From Alphaproteobacteria bacterium (GTDB lineage Bacteria; Pseudomonadota; Alphaproteobacteria; Rhodospirillales; Magnetovibrionaceae): a stretch of 63,201 nt of DNA. This document shows positions 56,614-63,201 of this stretch, piece by piece (the stretch's first letter is position 1; every line of letters starts with the position of its first letter). The stretch spans positions 1 to 63,201 of the forward strand of contig JADGBG010000006.1 of the NCBI GenBank assembly GCA_015231605.1, written 5' to 3'. The translations under genes were made by a program, and so were the position numbers. A model generated the notes under the pieces. The model saw only the letters and a program-made list of their open reading frames with translations. It made no database searches and was not told the DNA's origin.

Positions 56614-56988
56614 ATGGCGCGGGTATCGATTCTGGTCAACGGCCGGTCCTATGAAATTTCCTGCGGCGACGGGGAAGAGGAAAACATCTTCGCGCTTGCC
56701 GAAATCCTCGATTCCAAGGTCGCCGAACTGGTGGGCGCGGTGGGGCAGGTGGGCGAGTCGCGCCTGCTGGCCATGGCGGGGCTGTTGTTGGCCGACGAGG
56801 TGCGCGAACTGCGCGCGGCTACGGTCGGCGCGCTTGAAAACGGGGCGGTGGACGAGGAAATCTTCGTCGCCGAACCCGCGCCGGAGACGGATGCCGTGTC
56901 CGGGGTCGACGTCGACGCCGTGATCGAAATCATGGAAACCTTGGCCATACGCATCGAAACCATTGCAGAGCACATCGAGGAAGCCTAA
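56614..56988 (+). CDS. zapA: ZapA, FtsZ-ring associated protein
   Basis: A 124-residue ZapA: VSILVNGRSYEISCGDGEEENIFALAEILDSKVAELVG is the N-terminal dimerisation domain and LAMAGLLLADEVRELR the following helix. The C-terminal acidic helix is longer than in enterobacteria. ZapA bundles FtsZ filaments at the division site. It precedes the 6S RNA locus. Confidence 0.9.
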   Translation: MARVSILVNGRSYEISCGDGEEENIFALAEILDSKVAELVGAVGQVGESRLLAMAGLLLADEVRELRAATVGALENGAVDEEIFVAEPAPETDAVSGVDVDAVIEIMETLAIRIETIAEHIEEA

Positions 56989-56998
56989 ATACAGCATT

Positions 56999-57160
56999 GG
57001 ACGGTGGCTGACTGGTACGTGAGGCATCGACATTCCCTGGGGCTATAAGTCCACCTCGGGAGCTGTCCCTGTCGGACTCGTGGGTCCGGCACACGGCGCC
57101 CACCTGCATGAGCAGGCCACAGAGGAACGCAAAACGCCCACGGCCGGCGTGGCGCCGTCC
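56999..57160 (+). ncRNA. ssrS: 6S RNA
   Basis: The gap between zapA and the 5-formyl-THF cyclo-ligase gene is the standard location of 6S RNA in proteobacteria. GGACGG (56999-57004) and CCGTCC (57155-57160) can close a terminal stem around about 150 bases, and the internal sequence offers further long-range pairing, leaving a central bubble region as in 6S RNA. 6S RNA binds sigma-70 RNA polymerase. Exact ends are approximate. Confidence 0.75.
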
Positions 57161-57183
57161 ACCCTATCTGATCAAGGCCCACG

Positions 57184-57777
57184 ATGATCCATTCCCTCGA
57201 CAAGCATAGGCTCCGCGTCCGCGCCAAGACCGTGCGCGACGAGGCCGCGCGGGAACTTGGCGAGGACGCACTCAAGGCCTTTCTGGAAAATTTGATCCGC
57301 GCGTGGTCGCGGGTGCGCGAAGGCTTCGCGGGCGCGTCCCCCATCGTCGCGGGCTATTGGCCCATCGGTTCGGAAATGGACGTCCGTCCCGCCCTGGTGG
57401 CGTTGGACCGCGTCGGAGTTCTGATCACGCTGCCCGAGGTGGCCGCCAAGGACCGCCCATTGCGCTTTCGCGCCTGGCGGCCGGACGAACCGCTTGAGGA
57501 AGGCGATCACGGCACCGTTCACCCCCTGCGGACCGCCCCCCTGATGCGCCCCGACGTGGTGCTGACGCCGATGCTGGCGTTCGACCGCGGCGGATACCGC
57601 GTCGGCTGGGGTGGGGGATACTTCGACCGCACCCTCGAGATCCTGCGCAAGACCGGACCGTGCGTCGCCGTGGGCGTGGCCTACGGCGCGCAAGAGGTGG
57701 ACAGCGTGCCCCGGGACGCGTATGACCAACGCCTCGATTGGATCGTGACGGACCGGGAAGTGATCGAAATCCGATGA
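57184..57777 (+). CDS. 5-formyltetrahydrofolate cyclo-ligase
   Basis: A 197-residue enzyme converting 5-formyl-THF to 5,10-methenyl-THF with ATP. VAGYWPIGSEMDVRPAL and LTPMLAFDRGGYRVGWGGGYFDRTL (substrate/ATP loop) are diagnostic. It follows the 6S RNA and overlaps the next gene by 4 bases. Confidence 0.94.
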   Translation: MIHSLDKHRLRVRAKTVRDEAARELGEDALKAFLENLIRAWSRVREGFAGASPIVAGYWPIGSEMDVRPALVALDRVGVLITLPEVAAKDRPLRFRAWRPDEPLEEGDHGTVHPLRTAPLMRPDVVLTPMLAFDRGGYRVGWGGGYFDRTLEILRKTGPCVAVGVAYGAQEVDSVPRDAYDQRLDWIVTDREVIEIR

Positions 57778-58589
57778 AGCTGCTTTATATCGGCGACGTG
57801 GTGGGCAAGTCCGGGCGCAAGGCGGTGGCCGACCACCTGCCGCGCCTGCAAGACGAGCTGTCCCCCGATTTCGTGGTGGTGAACGCGGAAAACGCGGCCC
57901 ACGGCTTCGGCGTCACGGGGGCGATTTGCGAGTCCCTGTTCGAGATGGGCGTCGACGTCGTCACCACCGGCAACCACGCCTGGGACCAGAAAGAAGTCAT
58001 CCCCTATTTCGAAAACCAACCGCGCCTGCTGCGTCCGGTGAACTATCCCGAAGGCACGCCCGGCCACGGCTTCGGCGTCTACGAGGCGCGAAACGGCCAA
58101 AAGGTTTGCGTGATCCAGGCCATGGGGCGGCTGTTCATGAACCCGTTGGACGATCCCTTCATGGCGGTGCAAAAGGCGCTGCTCAACAAGCGGATCGGGG
58201 AAACCGTGGATTTCGTGATGATCGACGTCCACGCCGAGGCCACCTCCGAAAAGATGGCCATGGCCCAGAACTTCGACGGCCGCGCCACCTTGGTGGCCGG
58301 GACCCACAGCCACATTCCCACGGCGGACGCGCAGATTCTCGACGGCGGCACGGCCTACATCACCGACGTCGGCATGACCGGCGATTACAATTCCGTGATC
58401 GGCATGACTCCGGGCCCCGCCATCGCGCGCTTCACCGCCCAGGTCCCCGGCCCCCGGCTGGAGCCGGCGACCGGCGAAGGGACGCTGTGCGCCGTGTTCG
58501 TCGAAAGCGACGACGCCACCGGCAAGGCCGTTTTCGTCAGCCCCGTGCGCCTCGGCGGACGGCTGCGTGAAGTGATGCCGGAAATCTAA
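57774..58589 (+). CDS. YmdB-type metallophosphoesterase
   Basis: A 271-residue calcineurin-like phosphoesterase of the TIGR00282/YmdB family. LLYIGDVVGKSGRKAV and VNAENAAHGFGVT, TTGNHAWDQKE and the late GTHSHIPTADAQIL are the metal-binding blocks. In Bacillus YmdB hydrolyses cyclic AMP and affects biofilm; here the role is unknown. Converges on the PagL-like gene with a 4-base overlap. Confidence 0.92.
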   Translation: MKLLYIGDVVGKSGRKAVADHLPRLQDELSPDFVVVNAENAAHGFGVTGAICESLFEMGVDVVTTGNHAWDQKEVIPYFENQPRLLRPVNYPEGTPGHGFGVYEARNGQKVCVIQAMGRLFMNPLDDPFMAVQKALLNKRIGETVDFVMIDVHAEATSEKMAMAQNFDGRATLVAGTHSHIPTADAQILDGGTAYITDVGMTGDYNSVIGMTPGPAIARFTAQVPGPRLEPATGEGTLCAVFVESDDATGKAVFVSPVRLGGRLREVMPEI

Positions 58590-59137
58590 AACTTGATGCC
58601 GAAGCGCAGGCCCAGCGTGTCCATGCCTTCGTTGGGGCTGGCCATCCAGGCGTTGGAGACGTGGTCGAAGAACAGCGACACGCTGTAGGTGTCGTCGATG
58701 CGATATCCTGCTTCGATGGGGAAGTAGAACAGCACGCGCGAGCCGAGCGCCTTGCGATCCCTCCGCACCAACTTTTCCTCGCCGTCGTGAACGGCCCCGC
58801 CGATTCCCAACGCGAAGAAGCCCCGGCCCAGGACCTCGGTTTCCCAACGCGCCGCGGCATAGAGCTTGGAGGTGTCGCCCGCCGAATTGGCGCTCACGCC
58901 CAAGGCCGGGCGTACTTCGCCGCCGAGCAGGTCGTATTTCGGCGCAAAAATGAATTCGGCGTTGGTGTCCATGCCGCTTTCGCGCGACGAACCGCTCCAC
59001 AAATTGTCCACGTCGTGGGCCAACAGGCCCAGCTTGACCTCGTGGAGGATGTCTTGCGCCGCCGCGATGGAGGAAAACACAGCGGCGGCGATCAATGCCG
59101 GAAAAAAACAACGCAGGCGTTTGCGGATCATGTCCAT
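58586..59137 (-). CDS. PagL-like lipid A deacylase
   Basis: A 183-residue outer-membrane protein with a signal peptide (residues 1-27, SSIAAAQ) and alternating beta-barrel strands. The catalytic region FFDHVSNAWMASPNEGMDTLGLRFGIKF holds the His-Ser pair and ends in Phe as outer-membrane barrels do. PagL removes the 3-O-acyl chain from lipid A. Confidence 0.78.
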   Translation of the reverse strand: MDMIRKRLRCFFPALIAAAVFSSIAAAQDILHEVKLGLLAHDVDNLWSGSSRESGMDTNAEFIFAPKYDLLGGEVRPALGVSANSAGDTSKLYAAARWETEVLGRGFFALGIGGAVHDGEEKLVRRDRKALGSRVLFYFPIEAGYRIDDTYSVSLFFDHVSNAWMASPNEGMDTLGLRFGIKF

Positions 59138-59242
59138 GTCCCGTTCGGATGTTGCGCTGGGGTCGAAGATATGAGCTTAGCCCCTTCCCCTTTCTATCAT
59201 GGACTGGTTTAATTTTCCCCCAACAGTCAGGGAGGCGAAGCG

Positions 59243-59824
59243 ATGGGTGTCGGGTCGGTTGTGTTGATCGTTCTGGGCGTATTGGTCGGTCTGGCGGCGT
59301 TGATCGTGGTGTGGGGCGTGGCGCTGTACAACAGCCTGGTGCGCAACAAGACCATGGTCGAGGAAGGGTGGAGCGGCATCGACGTTCAGTTGAAGCGCCG
59401 CGCCAACCTGATCCCCAATCTGGTGGAAACCGTCAAGGGCTACATGGACCACGAAAGCGACGTGTTGAAAAGCGTCACCGAGTTCCGTTCGCAAAGCCTC
59501 AACGCCACTCACCCCGCCGAACAGGGCGTGGCCGAGGGATTGCTGGGCGCGGCACTGGGCCGTCTGTTCGCGGTGGCGGAGAACTACCCTCAACTCAAGG
59601 CCAACGAGAACTTCACCAGCCTGCACCAAAGCCTGGACGAGATCGAGGATCAGATCCAGCTGTCGCGGCGTTATTACAACGGCGCGGTGCGCAACCACAA
59701 CATCCTGGTGGAGCAGTTCCCGTCCAACATCGTCGCGGGGATGTTCCGCTTCCAGAAGGCGGAATTCTTCGAAATCGAAAGCCCTGACGACCGCGCGGTT
59801 CCCCGGGTCTCGTTCGGGGACTGA
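59243..59824 (+). CDS. LemA family protein
   Basis: A 193-residue protein with one N-terminal membrane helix (about 4-28), then YNSLVRNKTMVEEGWSGIDVQLKRRANLIPNLVETVKGY and SLDEIEDQIQLSRRYYNGAVRNHNI. LemA forms helical bundles at the membrane; function unknown. It is 4 bases before the DUF2207 gene, a common pairing. Confidence 0.92.
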   Translation: MGVGSVVLIVLGVLVGLAALIVVWGVALYNSLVRNKTMVEEGWSGIDVQLKRRANLIPNLVETVKGYMDHESDVLKSVTEFRSQSLNATHPAEQGVAEGLLGAALGRLFAVAENYPQLKANENFTSLHQSLDEIEDQIQLSRRYYNGAVRNHNILVEQFPSNIVAGMFRFQKAEFFEIESPDDRAVPRVSFGD

Positions 59825-59828
59825 GGGG

Positions 59829-61709
59829 ATGTGGGCGCGGCTCGCCTTTCTGTTCGTCTTCGCCCTGTCCTTCGCGGCGCGCGCGGACGAGGCCATCCTG
59901 TCGTTCGACAGCCGCATCGCCGTGGACAAGGACGCCGGCATCACGATCACGGAAACCATCCAGGTGCGCGCCGAGGGGCGCGAAATCAAGCGCGGAATCT
60001 ATCGCGACCTGCCCACCGTGTCCAAGACCGCGGACGACGGCACGCGGCGCACCGTCTATCACATTGATCGCGTGCTGCGCGACGGCGCGCCCATCGCCAC
60101 CTTCGAAACCGGCGAGGGCGGGGGCAGACGCATCCATTTCGGGTCCAAGGACATTTATATCGACCCCGGCGTCTACACCTACACCTTCGTCTACCGGGTT
60201 CCGCATCAAGTGGCGTTCCTGGCCGACGTCGAGGGGATCTATTGGAACGTCACCGGAAACGCCTGGGCGTTCCCCATTCTGTCCGCCAGCGCCACGGTGG
60301 AAGCGCCGCCGGGGGCGGAGATCGTCCAGCACAGCGCCTACACCGGGCGTCATGGCGAGGCGGGCGCGGATTTCACCGCCGGGGTGTCCACGCCCTCGAC
60401 CCTGCAAGTCGCCACCACCCGCGCGCTGCGGCCCGGCGAGGGACTCACCGTCGCCGTGGGTTGGCCGCCGGGCGCGGTGACGCAACCGGACGCGGGCGCG
60501 CGGGCCGGGGCGGTGCTGTTCGACAATCTGCACGTCGTGGTGGGCGTGGTCGGCACGCTTCTGGTCCTGGCCTACTACCTGTTCGCCTGGGACCGTGTGG
60601 GGCGCGATCCCGCCGCCGGTCCGGTGGCCCCCCTGTTCGACCCGCCCAAGGGCTATTCCCCGGCCATGGCGCGGGCGCTCATGAAGATGAAGGTCGACGA
60701 CAAGGCGTTCTCGGCGGCCATCGTCAGCCTGGCGGTCAAGGGCGCGGTGCGCATCGAGGAGGACGGCGGCGACTTCACCCTGATTCGCCAGCCGTTCTCC
60801 GGGTCCGCCCAACTGTCCAAGGGCGAAAAGGGCATCCTCGACAGTCTGCTGAGGAGCTCGCCGTCGATCCGCCTGCACAAGGACAACCACGCCAAGATTT
60901 CGTCGGCCATCGAGGTGTTCAAGACCCATCTGAAATCCGAGTTGGAGGCCACCCATTACAACACCAACGCCGCCTACCTGATCCCGGCGGCGCTGCTGTC
61001 GCTCGCCGCGGTGGGCGGCATGGTGCTCGCGGGCGGCGGGGGCGGGGACCCGCACGCCGCTGCCTTTCTCACCATCTGGCTGTCGATCTGGACCTTCGCC
61101 TGTTTCGTGCTGGTGAGAAACGTCTATCGGGCGTTCCGTGCGGGCGGGATTGCCAAGCCGCTGCTTCAGGGGCTGTTCGTTCTGCCGTTTTTGGGGGGCG
61201 AGGTCATGGGGGCGGGATTCCTGATCCAGGTGGGATCGGCCGGGCATGTCGCCTTTCTGCTGTTGCACGCGGGCCTGTTCGGCTTGTTCCTTCACCTGCT
61301 CAAGGCCCCAACGCTGAGGGGGCGGCGGGTGATGGACAAGGTTGAAGGCTTCCGCATGTTCCTCGACGTGGCGGAAAAGCACCGCCTGGAAGCCTTTCAT
61401 CCGCCGCACGTCACGCCCGAGGTGTTCGAAAGCTATCTGCCCTACGCCTTGGCGCTGGACGTCGAGCACGGCTGGTCGCGACGCTTTTCCCGGATGCTGG
61501 CCGACGCGGGGATGGAACGTAGCTACCATCCCCACTGGTACCACGGCGCGCACTGGGACGCGGGCGACGTCGGCGGCTTCGCCAACCATCTGGGCGGCGG
61601 CTTCACGTCCTCGGTTACATCTTCGGCCCAATCCCCCAGCTCCGGAGGCTTCGGCGGCGGCGGATCATCCGGCGGCGGCGGGGGTGGTGGTGGGGGCGGC
61701 GGTTTCTAG
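59829..61709 (+). CDS. DUF2207 membrane protein
   Basis: A 626-residue protein: signal peptide (1-20), an extracytoplasmic beta-rich DUF2207 domain (about 25-225), a membrane helix near 235, a soluble part, and two further hydrophobic blocks near 385-430 and 450-500. The C terminus is a low-complexity glycine/serine tail (FGGGGSSGGGGGGGG). LemA-DUF2207 pairs are widespread and uncharacterised. Confidence 0.85.
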   Translation: MWARLAFLFVFALSFAARADEAILSFDSRIAVDKDAGITITETIQVRAEGREIKRGIYRDLPTVSKTADDGTRRTVYHIDRVLRDGAPIATFETGEGGGRRIHFGSKDIYIDPGVYTYTFVYRVPHQVAFLADVEGIYWNVTGNAWAFPILSASATVEAPPGAEIVQHSAYTGRHGEAGADFTAGVSTPSTLQVATTRALRPGEGLTVAVGWPPGAVTQPDAGARAGAVLFDNLHVVVGVVGTLLVLAYYLFAWDRVGRDPAAGPVAPLFDPPKGYSPAMARALMKMKVDDKAFSAAIVSLAVKGAVRIEEDGGDFTLIRQPFSGSAQLSKGEKGILDSLLRSSPSIRLHKDNHAKISSAIEVFKTHLKSELEATHYNTNAAYLIPAALLSLAAVGGMVLAGGGGGDPHAAAFLTIWLSIWTFACFVLVRNVYRAFRAGGIAKPLLQGLFVLPFLGGEVMGAGFLIQVGSAGHVAFLLLHAGLFGLFLHLLKAPTLRGRRVMDKVEGFRMFLDVAEKHRLEAFHPPHVTPEVFESYLPYALALDVEHGWSRRFSRMLADAGMERSYHPHWYHGAHWDAGDVGGFANHLGGGFTSSVTSSAQSPSSGGFGGGGSSGGGGGGGGGGGF

Positions 61710-61839
61710 CCCCCTTGCCACCAACCGTTTCCCCCCGTAAAACCCCGGTAACGCTTTGTTTGCGGGGGTGTGGTATACAGTCCGCACCGATTCGCGGGGC
61801 GCGAGTCCGCACCTTTAACCTTGAGACGCAGTGATACCC

Positions 61840-62586
61840 ATGGCAGGCCATTCCAAATTCAAGAACATCATGCACCGCAAGGGCGCGCAGGACAAAAAGC
61901 GCGCCAAGGTTTTCGCCAAGCACGCCCGCTTGATTTACGTGGCGGCGAAGTCCGGCATGCCGGACCCGGACAAGAACCCGCGCCTGCGCACCGCCATTCT
62001 GGCCGCGCGCGCGGACAACACGCCCAAGGACAACATCGATCGCGCCATCAAGAAGGCCGAGGGCGGCGAGGAAGAAAACTACGACGAAGTGCGCTACGAG
62101 GGCTACGGCCCGGGCGGCGTCGCCGTGATCGTCGAGGCGCTGACCGACAACCGCAACCGCACCGCGTCGGAAGTGCGCGCCGCATTCACCAAGCACGGTG
62201 GGAACCTGGGCGAAACCGGTTCGGTCGGCTTCATGTTCGAACGCAAGGGCTATCTGGAATACACGGCCTCGGTGGCGGACGCCGACACCATGTTCGAAGC
62301 GGCGCTGGAAGCGGGCGCATCGGACGTGTCGTCGGACGGCGACGGTCACGCGATCTATTGCGAACCCGACGACTTCGCCAGCGTGCGCGATGCGCTGGCG
62401 GAACGGTTCGGCGACCCGGAAGAGGCGCGCCTGGACTGGAAGCCCACCACCACTACCGATCTCGACGAGCAGCAGGCGACGACCATGCTCAAGATGATCG
62501 ACGTTCTGGAAGACAACGACGACGTGCAAAGCGTGTCGTCCAACTTCGAAATTTCCGACGAAATCATGGAGAAGCTCGGCGCGTAA
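61840..62586 (+). CDS. YebC/PmpR family protein
   Basis: A 248-residue protein: [32 protein letters not shown] and [57 protein letters not shown] are the conserved blocks. YebC homologues have been described as transcription factors and, more recently, as translation factors for proline stretches. It lies just before ruvC, as in most proteobacteria. A GTG three codons upstream is in frame. Confidence 0.95.
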   Translation: MAGHSKFKNIMHRKGAQDKKRAKVFAKHARLIYVAAKSGMPDPDKNPRLRTAILAARADNTPKDNIDRAIKKAEGGEEENYDEVRYEGYGPGGVAVIVEALTDNRNRTASEVRAAFTKHGGNLGETGSVGFMFERKGYLEYTASVADADTMFEAALEAGASDVSSDGDGHAIYCEPDDFASVRDALAERFGDPEEARLDWKPTTTTDLDEQQATTMLKMIDVLEDNDDVQSVSSNFEISDEIMEKLGA

Positions 62587-62614
62587 GGCACGCAGGCCAC
62601 GGGGAAGGGGGCGC

Positions 62615-63115
62615 ATGCGCATCATCGGCATCGATCCGGGATTGCAACGCACCGGCTGGGGCGTTCTTGACGCCCGCGGCAACCGGCTTTCCTTCGTGGC
62701 CGAGGGCACGGTGACGTCGAACGCCAAGACCCCGCTGGCCGAACGGCTGGTGGAACTCTACGACGGCCTCAAAACCGTCATCGAAACCTGGGGGCCGGAT
62801 GAGGCCGCTGTGGAGGAAACCTTCGTCAACAAGAATCCGACCTCGACGCTGAAGCTCGGCCAGGCGCGCGCCATCGCGCTGCTGGTCCCGGCGCGTCTCG
62901 GCCTGGGGGTGGGCGAATACCCGCCCAACCTGGTGAAAAAGACCGTGGTCGGCGCGGGCCACGCGGCCAAGGAACAGGTGCAGATGATGGTCAAGACCCT
63001 GCTGCCCGGCTCCGGCCACGCGGGCGCCGACGCCGCCGACGCGCTGGCCGTCGCCATCTGCCACGCGCATCACCGCGAAACCAACGCGCGGATTCTGGCG
63101 GGGGTGGCGCGATGA
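62615..63115 (+). CDS. ruvC: RuvC Holliday junction resolvase
   Basis: A 166-residue endonuclease. Catalytic acidic residues are D7 ([13 protein letters not shown]), E in [13 protein letters not shown], and the two Asp of [16 protein letters not shown]. It resolves four-way junctions with RuvAB. yebC-ruvC is the expected order, but the next 86 bases do not look like ruvA. Confidence 0.95.
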   Translation: MRIIGIDPGLQRTGWGVLDARGNRLSFVAEGTVTSNAKTPLAERLVELYDGLKTVIETWGPDEAAVEETFVNKNPTSTLKLGQARAIALLVPARLGLGVGEYPPNLVKKTVVGAGHAAKEQVQMMVKTLLPGSGHAGADAADALAVAICHAHHRETNARILAGVAR

Positions 63116-63201
63116 ACAATCGCCCAGCCCTCACCCTCCCTCCGCTGGCGCGGCGGGCCCCTCCCTCTCCCAAGGGGAGAGGGGACCTGCGCCTCGCCCC
63201 A
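63112..63201. repeat. Probable dispersed intergenic repeat at right edge
   Basis: Low-complexity C/T then G/A sequence with the inverted repeat CCCTCTCCC (63163-63171) and GGGAGAGGG (63175-63183). A frame beginning ATGAACAATCGC runs open to the window end, but its proline/arginine composition is typical of translated intergenic repeats, so I do not call a gene. Confidence 0.5.

Noticed and set aside
57681-59111. A 476-codon minus-strand frame across the YmdB-type gene
   Set aside because: Shadow of the plus-strand phosphoesterase; Arg/His/Gly-rich with no motif.
59613-61631. A 672-codon minus-strand frame over lemA and the DUF2207 gene
   Set aside because: Antisense to well-supported membrane protein genes; composition (Arg/Gly/Gln-rich) is that of a shadow frame.
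63112-63201. Start of ruvA or another gene after ruvC
   Set aside because: The open frame is a Pro/Arg/Leu low-complexity translation containing an inverted repeat, and does not begin like RuvA. Treated as an intergenic repeat.

Overview
The window is a nitrogen-fixation region from an alphaproteobacterium. The evidence for the class is a GcrA cell-cycle regulator, high-GC coding, a 6S RNA between zapA and the 5-formyl-THF cyclo-ligase gene, and an Anbu/ATP-grasp/alpha-E/transglutaminase cluster. Rhodospirillales or a magnetospirillum relative is plausible, but this is inferred from gene content only.

Layout. Positions 136-5428 (minus) hold the complete rnfABCDGEH operon, an electron-transport complex that supplies low-potential electrons to nitrogenase. 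Diverging from it is nifLA. Then follow nifB-fdxN-[2Fe-2S] ferredoxin-nifQ-draG (plus), a minus-strand pair encoding a SIR2-like protein and a hemerythrin, minus-strand draT, nifHDKT-ferredoxin-nifY plus two nif-linked unknowns, and nifENX-rseC-like-NAF-DUF683-fdxB-FeSI plus an unknown. Next come modABC, iscA(nif)-nifUS, nifV-cysE-unknown-nifWZM, and the FeSII (Shethna II) protective ferredoxin at 36790-37158. Structural, cofactor, electron-supply, molybdate-uptake, homocitrate and post-translational control genes are therefore together in about 37 kb.

Regulation is unusually legible. Ten transcription units carry a sigma-54 promoter (GG-N10-GC). Nine have one or two TGT-N10-ACA NifA sites upstream; nifH has less regular sites. 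Several sites are extended to TTGTCG-N6-CGACAA. In four units the site centre lies 51.5 bp from the -24 box. NifA has no cysteine after its early central domain and is preceded by a NifL with no histidine at the H-box, so oxygen and redox control probably works by NifL-NifA binding as in Azotobacter. Nitrogenase reductase would also be switched by DraT/DraG, whose genes are split between two units.

The candidate undescribed module is the SIR2-like/hemerythrin pair at 12558-13861. It has its own NifA site and sigma-54 promoter and sits between draT and draG. The hemerythrin keeps all its iron ligands, while the SIR2-like protein has Met where the catalytic His normally lies.

From 37164 the content becomes general: the Anbu cluster, a polyamine ABC transporter (potFABC), methylmalonyl-CoA mutase, gcrA, a minus-strand cheY-cheR-DHH phosphoesterase-FliG-C-like set, gluQ, an HNH nuclease, rpsD, a globin, gap, zapA with 6S RNA, a YmdB-type phosphoesterase, a PagL-like protein, lemA and a DUF2207 protein, yebC and ruvC. 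No tRNA, rRNA, CRISPR array, transposase or integrase was seen. The last about 90 bases look like a dispersed intergenic repeat.
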